A stretch of 13,623 nt of DNA from an uncultured Prevotella sp. GTDB taxonomy: Bacteria > Bacteroidota > Bacteroidia > Bacteroidales > Bacteroidaceae. The notes under the pieces were generated by a model that saw only the letters and a list, made by a program, of their open reading frames with translations, ran no database searches and was not told where the DNA came from. Numbering within the stretch: the first letter of the stretch is position 1; every line of letters starts with the position of its first letter. This document shows, piece after piece, positions 13,524 to 13,623 of the stretch. Location of the stretch: positions 1 through 13,623 of the forward strand of contig CAKQPF010000075.1 of NCBI GenBank assembly GCA_934256705.1. The letters run 5' to 3'. Made by a program: the position numbers and the translations under genes.

Positions 13524-13623
13524 AGACTCATGAAAACATCAATACATAGTAATGTGTAAATAATAACTTCCGTAGTTTTCTGCGGTTAAGAGCAACATTT
13601 GACGAGATAGTTCCATTTGGAGA
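13524..13623. other. Right-edge stretch, no supported gene
   Basis: Two minus-strand frames are open to the window edge for about 28-32 codons and could be the 3' end of a neighbouring gene, but neither is recognisable and they cannot both be real. Nothing else is seen. Confidence 0.35.

Overview
The window looks like a chromosomal segment from a Bacteroidales bacterium of the Prevotella/Segatella/Bacteroides type. The evidence is a SusC/SusD pair with a FecR-type anti-sigma factor, promoters with the Bacteroidetes -7 element TAnnTTTG, very short leaders without clear Shine-Dalgarno sites, and lipoboxes followed by acidic residues. No rRNA, tRNA, CRISPR array or complete insertion sequence was seen.

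Region 1 (about 1-3490) is AT-rich accessory DNA with small genes and debris. A minus-strand gene encoding an unrecognised cysteine-rich protein runs off the left edge. It is divergent from a HigB/RelE-like toxin gene at 677 that has no recognisable antitoxin. A stand-alone uracil-DNA-glycosylase-superfamily protein follows at 1257, with a hairpin terminator. Next come a fragment of reading frame, a 93-nt imperfect palindrome, a complete minus-strand antitoxin/YafQ-type toxin pair with a textbook Bacteroidetes promoter, and the broken C-terminal half of an HU-like histone protein. The HU fragment ends exactly at a 21-bp tandem duplication.

Region 2 (3499-13246) is GC-richer and forms a compact plus-strand locus: FecR-type anti-sigma factor, TonB-dependent SusC/RagA transporter with an N-terminal STN signalling domain, SusD/RagB lipoprotein, DUF4843-type lipoprotein, PKD-like lipoprotein with a probable beta-propeller, and a periplasmic thioredoxin-fold protein with a long helical C-terminal tail. 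The five genes from SusC on are nearly contiguous (gaps of 12, 13 and 49 nt, then a 1-nt overlap), so they are probably one operon. SusC and SusD would capture and import a substrate. The two extra lipoproteins probably extend the surface complex. The thioredoxin would act on disulfides in the periplasm. The STN domain and FecR would carry a substrate signal to an ECF sigma factor, but no sigma gene lies in the expected place before FecR. The substrate cannot be read from the sequence, and no polysaccharide-degrading enzyme is present in the window.

Region 3 (13247-13623) is non-coding. It holds a weak hairpin after the thioredoxin gene and a compact repeat element: two 39-nt inverted arms flanked by 11-bp direct repeats.

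The most interesting leads are the thioredoxin-coupled SusCD locus with its sigma-less FecR, two structured leaders (before fecR and before susC), the cysteine-rich edge protein, the odd UDG-family protein, and the repeat element at the right end.
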